Shown: piece by piece, positions 15,816 to 24,156 of the stretch
How the letters are laid out: each line of letters starts with the position of its first letter
Position numbering within the stretch: position 1 is the first letter of the stretch
Origin: Acinetobacter bohemicus ANC 3994
GTDB lineage: Bacteria > Pseudomonadota > Gammaproteobacteria > Pseudomonadales > Moraxellaceae
DNA length: 64,000 nucleotides
Direction: 5' to 3'
Assembly (NCBI RefSeq): GCF_000367925.1
Contig: NZ_KB849170.1
Coordinates: 1 to 64,000, forward strand
Made by a program: the position numbers and the translations under genes
Notes under the pieces: model-generated
Seen by the model: the letters and a program-made list of their open reading frames with translations, nothing else
What the model was told of the DNA's origin: nothing
Database searches by the model: none

Positions 15816-17861
15816 TTAGAAACCGAACTCTAAACCCACTGTAAAGTTACGTCCGACTTGCGGAATATTCGACAAGAATGAAGCATGTGAATAGACCTGA
15901 TCATCTAACAAGTTATTGGCTTTAAAATACACGCGATAATCATTGTTTTTCGCGTATTGCCCTGCATAAGACACCCCTAGGTTGACCATATTATAGCCAC
16001 CCGTTTCATGTTCATAACTGGCAATTTTGTCCTGATTAAACACATGATAATACTCAGCCAAACCCGACCAATGGTCATCAAAACCAGCATCGACTTTCGT
16101 TCCAACTCGACCTGCAGGAACACGTGGTGCATTGTCGCTTTCAATTTTGCCACGGACATAATCACCAAACACACTCAGTTTATACACATCGCTTAAAGCA
16201 TAAGAGGCTTGCGCTTCTGCACCATAAAATTTGGCTTTGTCTTGGGTGTAATCAACCAAACGAAAGTCTTTGTAGGCTGCTGTGGTATTGGCATAAATGT
16301 AGTTATCAAACCAGTTGTGATAAACATGCACATGATAATCCAACTTATCTTGCTCATAATGCAAACCAAGCTCGATATTATTGGATTTTTCTGCGCTTAG
16401 ATTTTCATTGCCACGTTCATAGGTATTGGTCGCAAAATGCTTGCCATTGGCATACAGTTCTTGTGCCAAAGGTAAACGCTCTTGATGAGAACCAACCAAA
16501 GACAATTTATAACTGGGTGCAAACTGCCAGTTCACAGCACCTGAATAAGAGAAGCCATAATCATCAAAATCTTTTTGATTGGAATCAATTTCAATTTTTT
16601 GCTGATCTAAACGTGCAGCCAATTCAACATGTACATCATTAAATTGTTTGTGTTCTAAAGCAAAAAGACTCCATTTTTGTGTTTTGCTTGGATTCAATAA
16701 AGATTCTTCACCGGTAATATCCAATTTTTGCTGATTATATTGCGTCCCAATGACCCCTTCCCAATTGGCAATAGGATTGTGAACCAATTCTAAACGTGCA
16801 TCATAGCCCTGACTTTTAAAGCGGGTTGCCACCGTATTTTCTTCCAGTTCGTCATGTTTATAGTCGGTATAACTGGCATGGGCACGTAATTTTTCAAAGC
16901 CGGCAAATGGGTGATTCAATTCGGTACGGAAATCATAACGTTCCGATTTAAGGTCAACCCAAGGGCCAGCAGCATGCTCATCTTCATCATGAGTGTGCCC
17001 TGTATGACTGCCACAATACAACTCATTATCATGTGGATGACAGTCTTCATATTCATGACTATGCCCCGGCAAACCATACTGATCCTGACGGTTACTATAT
17101 GAAATACCGCTAAAGCCACGATCATAAATCCAAGATAAACCAACATTGACGCTATCACTTTGAGCAAAAGTATTACCGACACGACGTTCTTTTTCTAATT
17201 CGCCATCATGGTCATGAAAATAATTCGGTGCAATATAACTGTTCGCATCTCGGGTCGAACCTTCTACCCGTAGTGCAACTTGATTGCCTAAAGCCACGGT
17301 TGCACCTGCACTGGCGAGTTTCTCATCACTGCCTGAGTTGTAACGCATCCCCACCTGTCCCTCGATGCCTTTTTCTGGCATTTGGGTGGGAATTTTATTG
17401 TCCGTCACATTGACCAAGCCACCCACTGTGCCTGCGCTATACAACAAGGTCGATGGACCACGAATAATTTCCACTTGCTTGGCTAAAATCGGATCTACCG
17501 TCACTGCATGGTCAGGAGACAATGTAGAGACATCGGCTGTTTCCGAAGCATGTTGTAGGACTTTAACCCGCGGTCCATCTTGCCCACGAATCACTGGACG
17601 GCTAGAACCTGAGCCATATTGGTTAGAATACACCCCCAGTTCATCTGCAAGTGCATCACCAATGGTCGCTCCACGTTCAGCCAAAGCCTGATGCTCTACC
17701 ACATGATCTGCCACTGCAAAATCGGCAGCAGATTGTACCAAGGGATGTGCTTTTAATTGGATGGTTTCTAATTGTTGGCTTTGAAGATGATCATCCGCAA
17801 AAACGACCGGCGTAATGACGGCAAAGATAGACAGTGTAATTAAATTCTTATGAAAGGACAT
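15816..17861 (-). CDS. znuD: TonB-dependent outer-membrane zinc receptor, ZnuD-like
   Basis: A 681-aa TonB-dependent receptor. Signal peptide MSFHKNLITLSIFAVITPVVFA is followed by a plug domain (about 40-155, including GSGSSRPVIRGQDGPRVKVL and VEIIRGPSTLLYSAGTVGGLVNV) and a 22-strand-type barrel ending in GLEFGF with the terminal Phe. An external loop at about 264-297 is packed with His, Asp and Glu and has two Cys (C274, C283), for example HSHEYEDCHPHD and SHTGHTHDEDEH. This is typical of the zinc receptor ZnuD. The ATG at 17861 is preferred over an upstream TTG. A perfect Zur-box palindrome overlaps the promoter, so expression under zinc starvation is expected. Confidence 0.9.
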   Translation of the reverse strand: MSFHKNLITLSIFAVITPVVFADDHLQSQQLETIQLKAHPLVQSAADFAVADHVVEHQALAERGATIGDALADELGVYSNQYGSGSSRPVIRGQDGPRVKVLQHASETADVSTLSPDHAVTVDPILAKQVEIIRGPSTLLYSAGTVGGLVNVTDNKIPTQMPEKGIEGQVGMRYNSGSDEKLASAGATVALGNQVALRVEGSTRDANSYIAPNYFHDHDGELEKERRVGNTFAQSDSVNVGLSWIYDRGFSGISYSNRQDQYGLPGHSHEYEDCHPHDNELYCGSHTGHTHDEDEHAAGPWVDLKSERYDFRTELNHPFAGFEKLRAHASYTDYKHDELEENTVATRFKSQGYDARLELVHNPIANWEGVIGTQYNQQKLDITGEESLLNPSKTQKWSLFALEHKQFNDVHVELAARLDQQKIEIDSNQKDFDDYGFSYSGAVNWQFAPSYKLSLVGSHQERLPLAQELYANGKHFATNTYERGNENLSAEKSNNIELGLHYEQDKLDYHVHVYHNWFDNYIYANTTAAYKDFRLVDYTQDKAKFYGAEAQASYALSDVYKLSVFGDYVRGKIESDNAPRVPAGRVGTKVDAGFDDHWSGLAEYYHVFNQDKIASYEHETGGYNMVNLGVSYAGQYAKNNDYRVYFKANNLLDDQVYSHASFLSNIPQVGRNFTVGLEFGF

Positions 17862-17891
17862 GTGCAGGCTCAAAGCGACAAAATCTGAATT

Positions 17892-17908
17892 ATGTTATAA
17901 TATAACAT
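17892..17908. promoter_or_regulatory. Zur box (zinc-uptake regulator operator)
   Basis: ATGTTATAATATAACAT is a perfect 17-bp palindrome centred at 17900, matching the Acinetobacter Zur box as I know it (core TGTTATA-N-TATAACA). It covers the likely -10 (TATTAT, minus strand) of the znuD-like gene, whose -35 TTGCAA lies 16 bp further upstream. It sits 97 bp before the divergent DUF4184 gene and might control that too. Confidence 0.88.
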
Positions 17909-18004
17909 TCCATCTTTTTTGCAATAAAAAACATTTCTTTTAACCAGCTTCGGCTAGACTGTATTTTACCCATTAAATCATCATTGAATTTTAAAGATTT
18001 TTAG

Positions 18005-18769
18005 ATGCCTTTTACCATATCGCATGCTGTACTCGCACCGCCTATTTCCAAGTTAACAGGTCATGCACTGCCCGTTGCTGCACTGGCTATTGGTTGTATG
18101 GTGCCTGATTTATACCGCTTATTTACCCAAGAAAATTCCAATACCACCCATTTATGGACATCAATTATTCATCCTGATTTATGGATTGGCTTGGGCTTTT
18201 GTCTACTTTGGTATCTGCTCTATCGCCCTGTAATTTACCGTTTGATCGGCATTCAACATCCATTACATATTGAGAGTTTCAAATCAGCCATTCAATTTTT
18301 CATTGGGGTCATTGCTGCGGTGCTTGTCGGCACAGCGACGCATATTATTTGGGATGGTTTAACCCATGTCGATTTTAGAACCTTTGCCTTTAAAGACTTT
18401 CTAAGTCAAAACCTGACCTTGTTTCATCAGCAATATCCTGTGCATCGCATCTTACAAATTGGCAGCTCGATTGTAGTTTTACCCATTTTAATTTACATGT
18501 GCCTGCAATATTACCGACAACACCAGCAGCATCATCCGATTAGCCCAAAGATTAAATGCTTTGCTGCCGTGCTATTACTGACATCTTTCGCTGTTGGCTG
18601 TTTTTCTGCTTGGGATTATGCGCGCTATTTTTCCACAGAAATTTGGCAGGCAGATCTGTACTTTTTTGTCGGTAAATCCATCAATGAATTTACCCAAGGG
18701 GCTTTATCCGTATTTACCTTAGGTAGCCTATTATTGTTATTTTTGGATCGTGATCATCGACTGGGTTAA
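18005..18769 (+). CDS. DUF4184-family integral membrane protein
   Basis: A 254-aa inner-membrane protein of the DUF4184 family, function unknown. The N-terminal MPFTISHAVLAPPISKLTGHALPVAALAIGCMVPDLYRLF is the family signature; the His and Asp of TISHA and VPD are conserved there and recall the metal-binding residues of the YdjM/YfhO-type membrane hydrolases. A second His/Asp segment is ATHIIWDGLTH. Five or six hydrophobic helices are visible. It is transcribed away from the znuD-like gene with the Zur box between them, so a link to zinc is possible but unproven. Confidence 0.82.
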   Translation: MPFTISHAVLAPPISKLTGHALPVAALAIGCMVPDLYRLFTQENSNTTHLWTSIIHPDLWIGLGFCLLWYLLYRPVIYRLIGIQHPLHIESFKSAIQFFIGVIAAVLVGTATHIIWDGLTHVDFRTFAFKDFLSQNLTLFHQQYPVHRILQIGSSIVVLPILIYMCLQYYRQHQQHHPISPKIKCFAAVLLLTSFAVGCFSAWDYARYFSTEIWQADLYFFVGKSINEFTQGALSVFTLGSLLLLFLDRDHRLG

Positions 18770-18931
18770 TACACTAAAGTGAAATGATTCAGCAATTTTC
18801 AGTGATTTGGCGTTGTTTTTAGATCTACTTCTTGTGACACCTTGTCCAAAGAGGCATAATTCAACATTCAAAGGCGGTACGCTGTTTACGTATACGCTTG
18901 CCTTAACCCATATAGTTGGATTTTTTACGCT

Positions 18932-20722
18932 ATGATGCGAACTCATTACTGCGGTACTTTAACCGAATCTCAAATTGACCAAACCGTTACCTTATGCGGT
19001 TGGGTACATCGTCGTCGTGACCACGGTGGTGTGATCTTCCTTGACATGCGTGACCGTGATGGTCTTGTGCAAGTGGTGATTGACCCAGATACGCCTGAAG
19101 CGTTCTCAACGGCTGACAAAGCACGTTCTGAATTCGTACTTAAAATTACAGGTCGTGTACGTCGTCGTTATGAAGGCACAGAAAATGCCAACATGGTGAG
19201 TGGTCAAATCGAAGTTTTAGCCAAAGACATCGAAGTTCTTGCTGCTTCTGAAACACCGCCATTCCCATTGAATGATGAAAATACCAATATTTCTGAAGAA
19301 ATTCGTTTGAAATATCGTTTCTTGGACATCCGTCGTCCTGAAATGCTTGATCGTTTACGTTTCCGTTCTAAATTGACCAACCTCATTCGTAACTATTTCG
19401 AAGAAAACGGTTTCTTAGACGTTGAAACGCCAATTTTGACCCGTGCAACCCCAGAAGGTGCACGTGACTATTTAGTGCCAAGTCGTGTATCGAATGGTAG
19501 CTTCTACGCCCTGCCACAATCACCACAATTATTTAAACAATTGTTGATGGTGGGTGGTATTGACCGTTATTACCAAATTGCCAAATGTTTCCGTGACGAA
19601 GACTTACGTGCGGATCGTCAGCCAGAATTCACCCAGATCGACGTTGAAACATCGTTCATGAGTGACGATGACATCATGGATTTGATGGAAGTTTTAACCA
19701 TTAAGATGTTCAAAGAACTGCTAAATGTTGACTTCGGAAAATTCCAACGTATGACTTATGCAGATGCAATGCGTGATTATGCATCTGACAAACCAGATAT
19801 GCGTATTCCTTTGAAATTGGTTGACGTTGCAGACATGATGCAAGACGTTGAGTTCAAAGTATTCGCAGGTCCAGCGAAAGATCCTAAAGGTCGTATTGTT
19901 GCACTTCGTGTACCGGGTGCAGGTTCATTGCCACGTAGCCAAATTGACGAATATACTAAATTCGTGGGTATCTACGGTGCCAAAGGTTTGGCTTATATTA
20001 AAGTCAACGAACTAGAAAAAGGCATCGAAGGTCTTCAATCTCCAATCGTTAAATTTATCGAGCCAATCGTGCTTGATTTGTTGAAACGCGTTGGCGCTGA
20101 AAATGGCGACATCGTATTCTTCGGTGCAGATAAAGCCAAAGTTGTGAATGATGCAATGGGTGCGTTACGTATCAAAGTCGGTCATGACATGAAACTCGCG
20201 ACTTGCGAGTGGGCGCCACTTTGGGTTGTTGACTTCCCAATGTTTGAAGAAACTGATGATGGTAAATGGACGTCTGTACATCACCCATTCACCCTGCCAA
20301 AAAGCAGCGTAGAAGAAGTGAAGAACAATCCAGGTGCTGCACTGTCAGTTGCTTATGACATGGTCTTGAACGGTACTGAAGTCGGCGGTGGTTCACTGCG
20401 TATTTATACTTTAGAAATGCAACAAGCCATTTTTGAAGCTTTAGGCATTAATGCTGAAGAAGCTGAAGAGAAATTTAGCTTCCTACTTAATGCATTACGT
20501 TACGGTGCGCCTCCGCACGGTGGTTTGGCATTTGGTCTTGACCGTCTTGTGATGTTAATGACAGGTGCTTCGTCTATTCGTGAAGTAATTGCCTTCCCGA
20601 AAACCAAGACTGCGGAATGTCCTTTAACTCAAGCGCCTGCGCCAGTTGAAGCGAATCAATTACGTGACTTAGGTATTCGTTTACGCGAAAAACCAAAAGC
20701 TGAGGTTAAAGCAGACGCTTAA
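18932..20722 (+). CDS. aspS: Aspartyl-tRNA synthetase
   Basis: Class II aminoacyl-tRNA synthetase that charges tRNA-Asp. The N-terminal OB-fold anticodon-binding domain (1-105) has VTLCGWVHRRRDHGGVIFLDMRD. The catalytic domain has motif 2, FRDEDLRADRQPEFTQID, a bacterial GAD insertion (about 290-410) and motif 3, GLAFGLDRLVML. The 596-aa length is normal. Two ATGs stand side by side at 18932 and 18935, with no strong ribosome site to choose between them. aspS is the right-hand landmark of the outer-core locus in Acinetobacter, here at its left in this orientation. Confidence 0.97.
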   Translation: MMRTHYCGTLTESQIDQTVTLCGWVHRRRDHGGVIFLDMRDRDGLVQVVIDPDTPEAFSTADKARSEFVLKITGRVRRRYEGTENANMVSGQIEVLAKDIEVLAASETPPFPLNDENTNISEEIRLKYRFLDIRRPEMLDRLRFRSKLTNLIRNYFEENGFLDVETPILTRATPEGARDYLVPSRVSNGSFYALPQSPQLFKQLLMVGGIDRYYQIAKCFRDEDLRADRQPEFTQIDVETSFMSDDDIMDLMEVLTIKMFKELLNVDFGKFQRMTYADAMRDYASDKPDMRIPLKLVDVADMMQDVEFKVFAGPAKDPKGRIVALRVPGAGSLPRSQIDEYTKFVGIYGAKGLAYIKVNELEKGIEGLQSPIVKFIEPIVLDLLKRVGAENGDIVFFGADKAKVVNDAMGALRIKVGHDMKLATCEWAPLWVVDFPMFEETDDGKWTSVHHPFTLPKSSVEEVKNNPGAALSVAYDMVLNGTEVGGGSLRIYTLEMQQAIFEALGINAEEAEEKFSFLLNALRYGAPPHGGLAFGLDRLVMLMTGASSIREVIAFPKTKTAECPLTQAPAPVEANQLRDLGIRLREKPKAEVKADA

Positions 20723-20740
20723 TCCTTTAAATTCAGTGCT

Positions 20741-20767
20741 AAAAAACCCTGCTCATGCAGGGTTTTT
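20741..20767 (+). terminator. Rho-independent terminator of aspS
   Basis: AAAAAACCCTG and CAGGGTTTTTT form a perfect 11-bp stem around CTCATG, ending in T7. Confidence 0.9.
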
Positions 20768-20775
20768 TTATTGCA

Positions 20776-20804
20776 TTGAGATCAGGTCTTGAGAATGGCA
20801 TAAT
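20776..20804 (+). promoter_or_regulatory. Sigma-70-type promoter for the 73-aa membrane protein gene
   Basis: TTGAGA (-35) and CATAAT (-10) are separated by exactly 17 bp, right after the aspS terminator and 38 bp before the ATG at 20842. Confidence 0.6.
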
Positions 20805-20841
20805 AGCGACCTATTTTCTCCTTTGGTGTGAGCTAAACCTT

Positions 20842-21063
20842 ATGGCTATGCGTCCTGCTGTCCGTCGTCGTGCACTTGTATTAATGGTATTCGCTATCGC
20901 TCAGTGGTTATTTATGCGTTACATTCTAGCCAATGGTTTATTTAATATTGATACCAATCAACGTATTCTTTATTTCTGTGTCAGTAGCTTAGGTGGAGCC
21001 TTACTCATTTTTGTGAGTTTGATTTATATGGTCTTAAAAGGTAATGCCGACAAAGCTGAATGA
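20842..21063 (+). CDS. Small inner-membrane protein (73 aa)
   Basis: The frame is open from 20755, but that would overlap the aspS terminator and promoter, so the ATG at 20842 (MAMRPAVRRRALVL) is taken as the start. A basic N-terminus is followed by two hydrophobic helices (about 10-30 and 45-67) and a short polar tail NADKAE. Family is not recognised. It lies between aspS and the first outer-core gene on the same strand as aspS. Confidence 0.65.
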   Translation: MAMRPAVRRRALVLMVFAIAQWLFMRYILANGLFNIDTNQRILYFCVSSLGGALLIFVSLIYMVLKGNADKAE

Positions 21064-21077
21064 CGTTTTCTCTCTTG

Positions 21078-21112
21078 CCACTAGGTTGATATCTCATCTT
21101 AGTACCTAGTGG
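21078..21112 (+). terminator. Hairpin, possible terminator
   Basis: CCACTAGG and CCTAGTGG form a perfect 8-bp stem with a 19-base loop, 14 bp after the small membrane protein gene. A T-rich stretch follows about 10 bp later. Confidence 0.45.
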
Positions 21113-21257
21113 TTGTACCTCATTTTTTATTTTGTTCTCAAGACTTTTAACCTCATTTTCTATGCTTTAGAAATGGCGCAGCCGCATTCATGCGCTAAAA
21201 CTCTTTCCAGAATTATTCTTTTTATAATGATATAAACTATAAATAAGTTGCGCTGTT

Positions 21258-22124
21258 ATGTATTTTTTATTCAAAATAATTGCTTTACTCCCTCTTTCTC
21301 TCTTGCAGTTAATCGCCTCTTGGATTGCTATTTTACTCAATAGTTACAACTCATCCATGAAACGAATTACCCGTATTAATCTGCAATTGGCCTACCCAGA
21401 CTTAAACACACAGCAACAAAAAATATTCATTAAAAATAGCTTAAAAAGCCAATGTATGACCTATGTTGAATCAATTAAATGTTGGGGAATGCCGCCCGAA
21501 TATAACCTAGCTTTATTCAAAAATATTTATGATGAACAGTACTTTACTGAAGCCTTAGCCAATCAAAAAGGTGTGATTGTGGTGATTGCACATTTTGGCT
21601 GTTGGGAGCTTTTAAATGCATGGCTAAATTTATATAGCTCACCAATGATTATGTACAAGCCTAATAAAAACAAAGGCATTGATCGCTTTATGTTGGAAGC
21701 ACGGCAACGACTGAATGCCACCCTCGTTCCAACCGATGAAAATGGTGTACGTTCAATCTTTAAGCATCTCAAACAAGGTGGCTTGACCGTCATATTACCC
21801 GACCATCTACCTAAAGAATCTGGCGGAATTTATTCCCCCTTTTTTGGACAAAAAACACTATCAACAACATTGGTATCAAAATTAGCCAGTAAAACACAAT
21901 GTAATGTGATTGGACTCAGTTGTATTCGTGATGAGATTTCTGGTTTTAATGTTCATTGTTCACGACTTTCCGATGATATTTTATCCAAAGATTTACAAAT
22001 TTCCGTGGATAGCCTTAATCAAAGTTTAGAAGCGATGATTAATATCGCTCCTGAACAGTATTTATGGTCTTATAAGCGTTTTCGCAAAGTTGAAGGACAA
22101 GAGAGTATTTATAAAAAAATTTAA
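21258..22124 (+). CDS. LpxL/LpxM-like lysophospholipid acyltransferase
   Basis: A 288-aa enzyme of the bacterial lipid A acyltransferase family. An N-terminal membrane helix (about 5-28) is followed by the catalytic HX4E motif in VIAHFGCWE (about 112-117) and the downstream ILPDHLPKESGGIYSPFFG block that shapes the acceptor site. It probably transfers an acyl chain to lipid A or a related glycolipid in the inner leaflet. It stands at the aspS end of the outer-core locus, facing the dTDP-sugar operon. Its exact substrate cannot be read. A paralog-like acyltransferase occurs in the aryl-polyene cluster at 60424-61356. Confidence 0.82.
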   Translation: MYFLFKIIALLPLSLLQLIASWIAILLNSYNSSMKRITRINLQLAYPDLNTQQQKIFIKNSLKSQCMTYVESIKCWGMPPEYNLALFKNIYDEQYFTEALANQKGVIVVIAHFGCWELLNAWLNLYSSPMIMYKPNKNKGIDRFMLEARQRLNATLVPTDENGVRSIFKHLKQGGLTVILPDHLPKESGGIYSPFFGQKTLSTTLVSKLASKTQCNVIGLSCIRDEISGFNVHCSRLSDDILSKDLQISVDSLNQSLEAMINIAPEQYLWSYKRFRKVEGQESIYKKI

Positions 22125-22145
22125 AAGCATTATTATTTTAGATAT

Positions 22146-22183
22146 TAATGTCATCGCAACTTAATTCCGTTGCGATGACATTA
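22146..22183. terminator. Long hairpin between convergent genes
   Basis: TAATGTCATCGCAAC and GTTGCGATGACATTA form a perfect 15-bp stem with an 8-base loop, in the gap between the acyltransferase gene and the minus-strand GT2 gene. No long T run follows, but position and stability suit a bidirectional terminator. Confidence 0.65.
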
Positions 22184-22189
22184 CATCCT

Positions 22190-23029
22190 TTATACCAATA
22201 TTTTATTTATCCAATACTTAAAAAAAGTATAGAATTTAACTGGATAATAAATAAAGACACCTTTTTCCTTATAATAATTTTTTAAAATTAAACGATTAAT
22301 TTTATGCTCAGCATCAATATAAACTTTTTCATTTTTATATGGTGCTATCACTTTTTTCATCTCCAGTGCCATTTTTAAGCCATCTTGCGAAAAACTTTCA
22401 TCATGGATACGGTATTGACACAATACCGTCGGAATATATACCAGTTTTTTCTGGTTCTTACTGAGTTTTAACAACATATACCAATCTTCGACTTTAATAC
22501 TTTCATCATAACCACCCACTTCACGGATCACATCCAAATGAAACATCTGAGTTAAAGTCGGTAAATCATGCTGATTTAAAATAATATCATTAAAACTATA
22601 TTCGGTTCTTTCAGAGACACGCTGCTCCGTAATTTGATTATTTTTATCAATTAACTCTATAGCAGCAAAAACACCCGCAACACTTGGATTTGATTCCAAA
22701 TATTCAACTTGTATCTGTGTTTTTTGCGGCAACATTTTATCATCAGAGGCAATAATACTGACATATTTCCCCTTACATAATTGTAAGGCTTCATTTAATG
22801 TCGTACATAATCCTTTATTCGCCCGTGTATTAAAATAGACATGCTCAAAACGTGTTTTACACTGTTCTAACATCTCCTTAATTTTAGTGACTGACTGATC
22901 CTTAGAACCATCATCAATCACAATTAATTCGATATTTGCATAAGTTTGATCAAGGATACTTTGAATACTATCTTGAATATAAGCTTGATGGTTATAACAA
23001 GGAATGATGACTGAAACCAATGGCTGCAT
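22190..23029 (-). CDS. Family 2 glycosyltransferase, last gene of the dTDP-sugar operon
   Basis: A 279-aa cytoplasmic GT-A enzyme. N-terminal VSVIIPCYNHQAYIQDSIQSI and ELIVIDDGSKDQS are the GT2 nucleotide-binding signatures; SIIASDDKML carries the metal-binding Asp-Asp. The acceptor region contains EDWYMLLKLS. The C-terminus is basic and hydrophobic (YYPVKFYTFFKYWINKIL), probably lying on the membrane. It overlaps the aminotransferase gene by one base, so it likely uses the sugar made by this operon as donor. Confidence 0.85.
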   Translation of the reverse strand: MQPLVSVIIPCYNHQAYIQDSIQSILDQTYANIELIVIDDGSKDQSVTKIKEMLEQCKTRFEHVYFNTRANKGLCTTLNEALQLCKGKYVSIIASDDKMLPQKTQIQVEYLESNPSVAGVFAAIELIDKNNQITEQRVSERTEYSFNDIILNQHDLPTLTQMFHLDVIREVGGYDESIKVEDWYMLLKLSKNQKKLVYIPTVLCQYRIHDESFSQDGLKMALEMKKVIAPYKNEKVYIDAEHKINRLILKNYYKEKGVFIYYPVKFYTFFKYWINKILV

Positions 23030-24156
23030 TAATGTACTCCTTGAGGTCTAAAACTATTACATAGCTCAATCACCTTTTCAGCTTCATCTAAAGTCAAAGT
23101 CGATCCCATCGGTAAACTTAACACTTGCTGATGAATACGTTCAGTCACAGGAAAACTCAAATCATTCCATTCTTTATAAGCCTGTTGCTTATGCGGAGGA
23201 ATTGGATAGTGAATTAATGTTTGAACGCCATTTTCCAGTAAATATTGTTGCAACTGATCTCGATATTCAGTTTGAAGTACAAATAAATGCCATACATGTT
23301 GCTTATATTCAAGCGCATCAATCTGACTCAAAGGCAATGTAATATATGGATTTTTTATTTTAGATAAATATAGATTTGCAATTTGACGGCGATGAGTTGT
23401 TTCTTGATCCAAATATTTCAGTTTCACATCCAGCATTGCTGCCTGTATTTCATCTAAACGGCTGTTTACGCCTGGCACCAAATTTTTATATTTTTCATGC
23501 GAACCATAATTTCTCAAGGCTTTTAACATACTTGCCAATTCGGCATCATTGGTTGTTACAGCTCCAGCATCACCTAAAGCACCTAGGTTTTTCCCCGGAT
23601 AGAAACTAAAACCTGACGCATCACCCCAATGACCAGCACGGATACCCTCCATTTCAGCGCCATGCGCTTGTGCAGAATCTTCCAACACCAATAAATGGTG
23701 TTGTTGAGCAAGCTGCATAATTTTTGGCATATCTGCCAGCTGTCCATATAAATGCACTGCTAGTATCGCTTTGGTATGCGGTGTAATGGCTTGCTCAAGT
23801 GCCTCTACCGAAATATTTAAGCTGTTAACATCGGGTTCAACCAATACCGCTTTTAAATGGTTTGCAGTAATGGCTAAAATACTTGCGATATAGGTATTTG
23901 CAGGAACAATAACCTCATCGCCATCTTGTAACTTACCTAGCTCTTTCCATGCACGCAGTACCAAAATAAGGGCATCAAGCCCATTCGCAACACCAATCGC
24001 AAATTTTGTACCGCAGTAAGTTGCAAAATTTTGCTCAAATTTTTCGAGTTCTTGACCGCCAATATACCAACCTGAATCAATAACACGATTACATGCCGCT
24101 TTTAATTCATCTTGATATTGTTGATTTACTTTTTTTAAATCTAAAAATGGGATCAT
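23029..24156 (-). CDS. dTDP-3-oxo-3,6-dideoxyhexose aminotransferase (FdtB/QdtB type)
   Basis: A PLP-dependent DegT/DnrJ/EryC1 aminotransferase of 375 aa. The Schiff-base lysine is Lys189 in FSFYPGKNLGALGDAGAV, and the PLP phosphate/ring contacts are seen in VPANTYIAS and LEDSAQAHGA. The YPGKNLGALGD context is typical of enzymes acting at C3 of dTDP-3-keto-6-deoxyhexoses (FdtB, QdtB) rather than at C4. It would turn the ketoisomerase product into dTDP-3-amino-3,6-dideoxy-hexose. Overlaps of a few bases with both neighbours show translational coupling within the operon. Confidence 0.85.
   Translation of the reverse strand: MIPFLDLKKVNQQYQDELKAACNRVIDSGWYIGGQELEKFEQNFATYCGTKFAIGVANGLDALILVLRAWKELGKLQDGDEVIVPANTYIASILAITANHLKAVLVEPDVNSLNISVEALEQAITPHTKAILAVHLYGQLADMPKIMQLAQQHHLLVLEDSAQAHGAEMEGIRAGHWGDASGFSFYPGKNLGALGDAGAVTTNDAELASMLKALRNYGSHEKYKNLVPGVNSRLDEIQAAMLDVKLKYLDQETTHRRQIANLYLSKIKNPYITLPLSQIDALEYKQHVWHLFVLQTEYRDQLQQYLLENGVQTLIHYPIPPHKQQAYKEWNDLSFPVTERIHQQVLSLPMGSTLTLDEAEKVIELCNSFRPQGVH

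Noticed and set aside
16100..16650. 172-aa plus-strand frame antisense to the znuD-like gene
   Set aside because: It is rich in Cys, His and Gln with no domain, as expected for a shadow of a real gene.
20755..20841. Upstream extension of the 73-aa membrane protein
   Set aside because: It would start within the aspS terminator and cover a promoter with 17-bp spacing.
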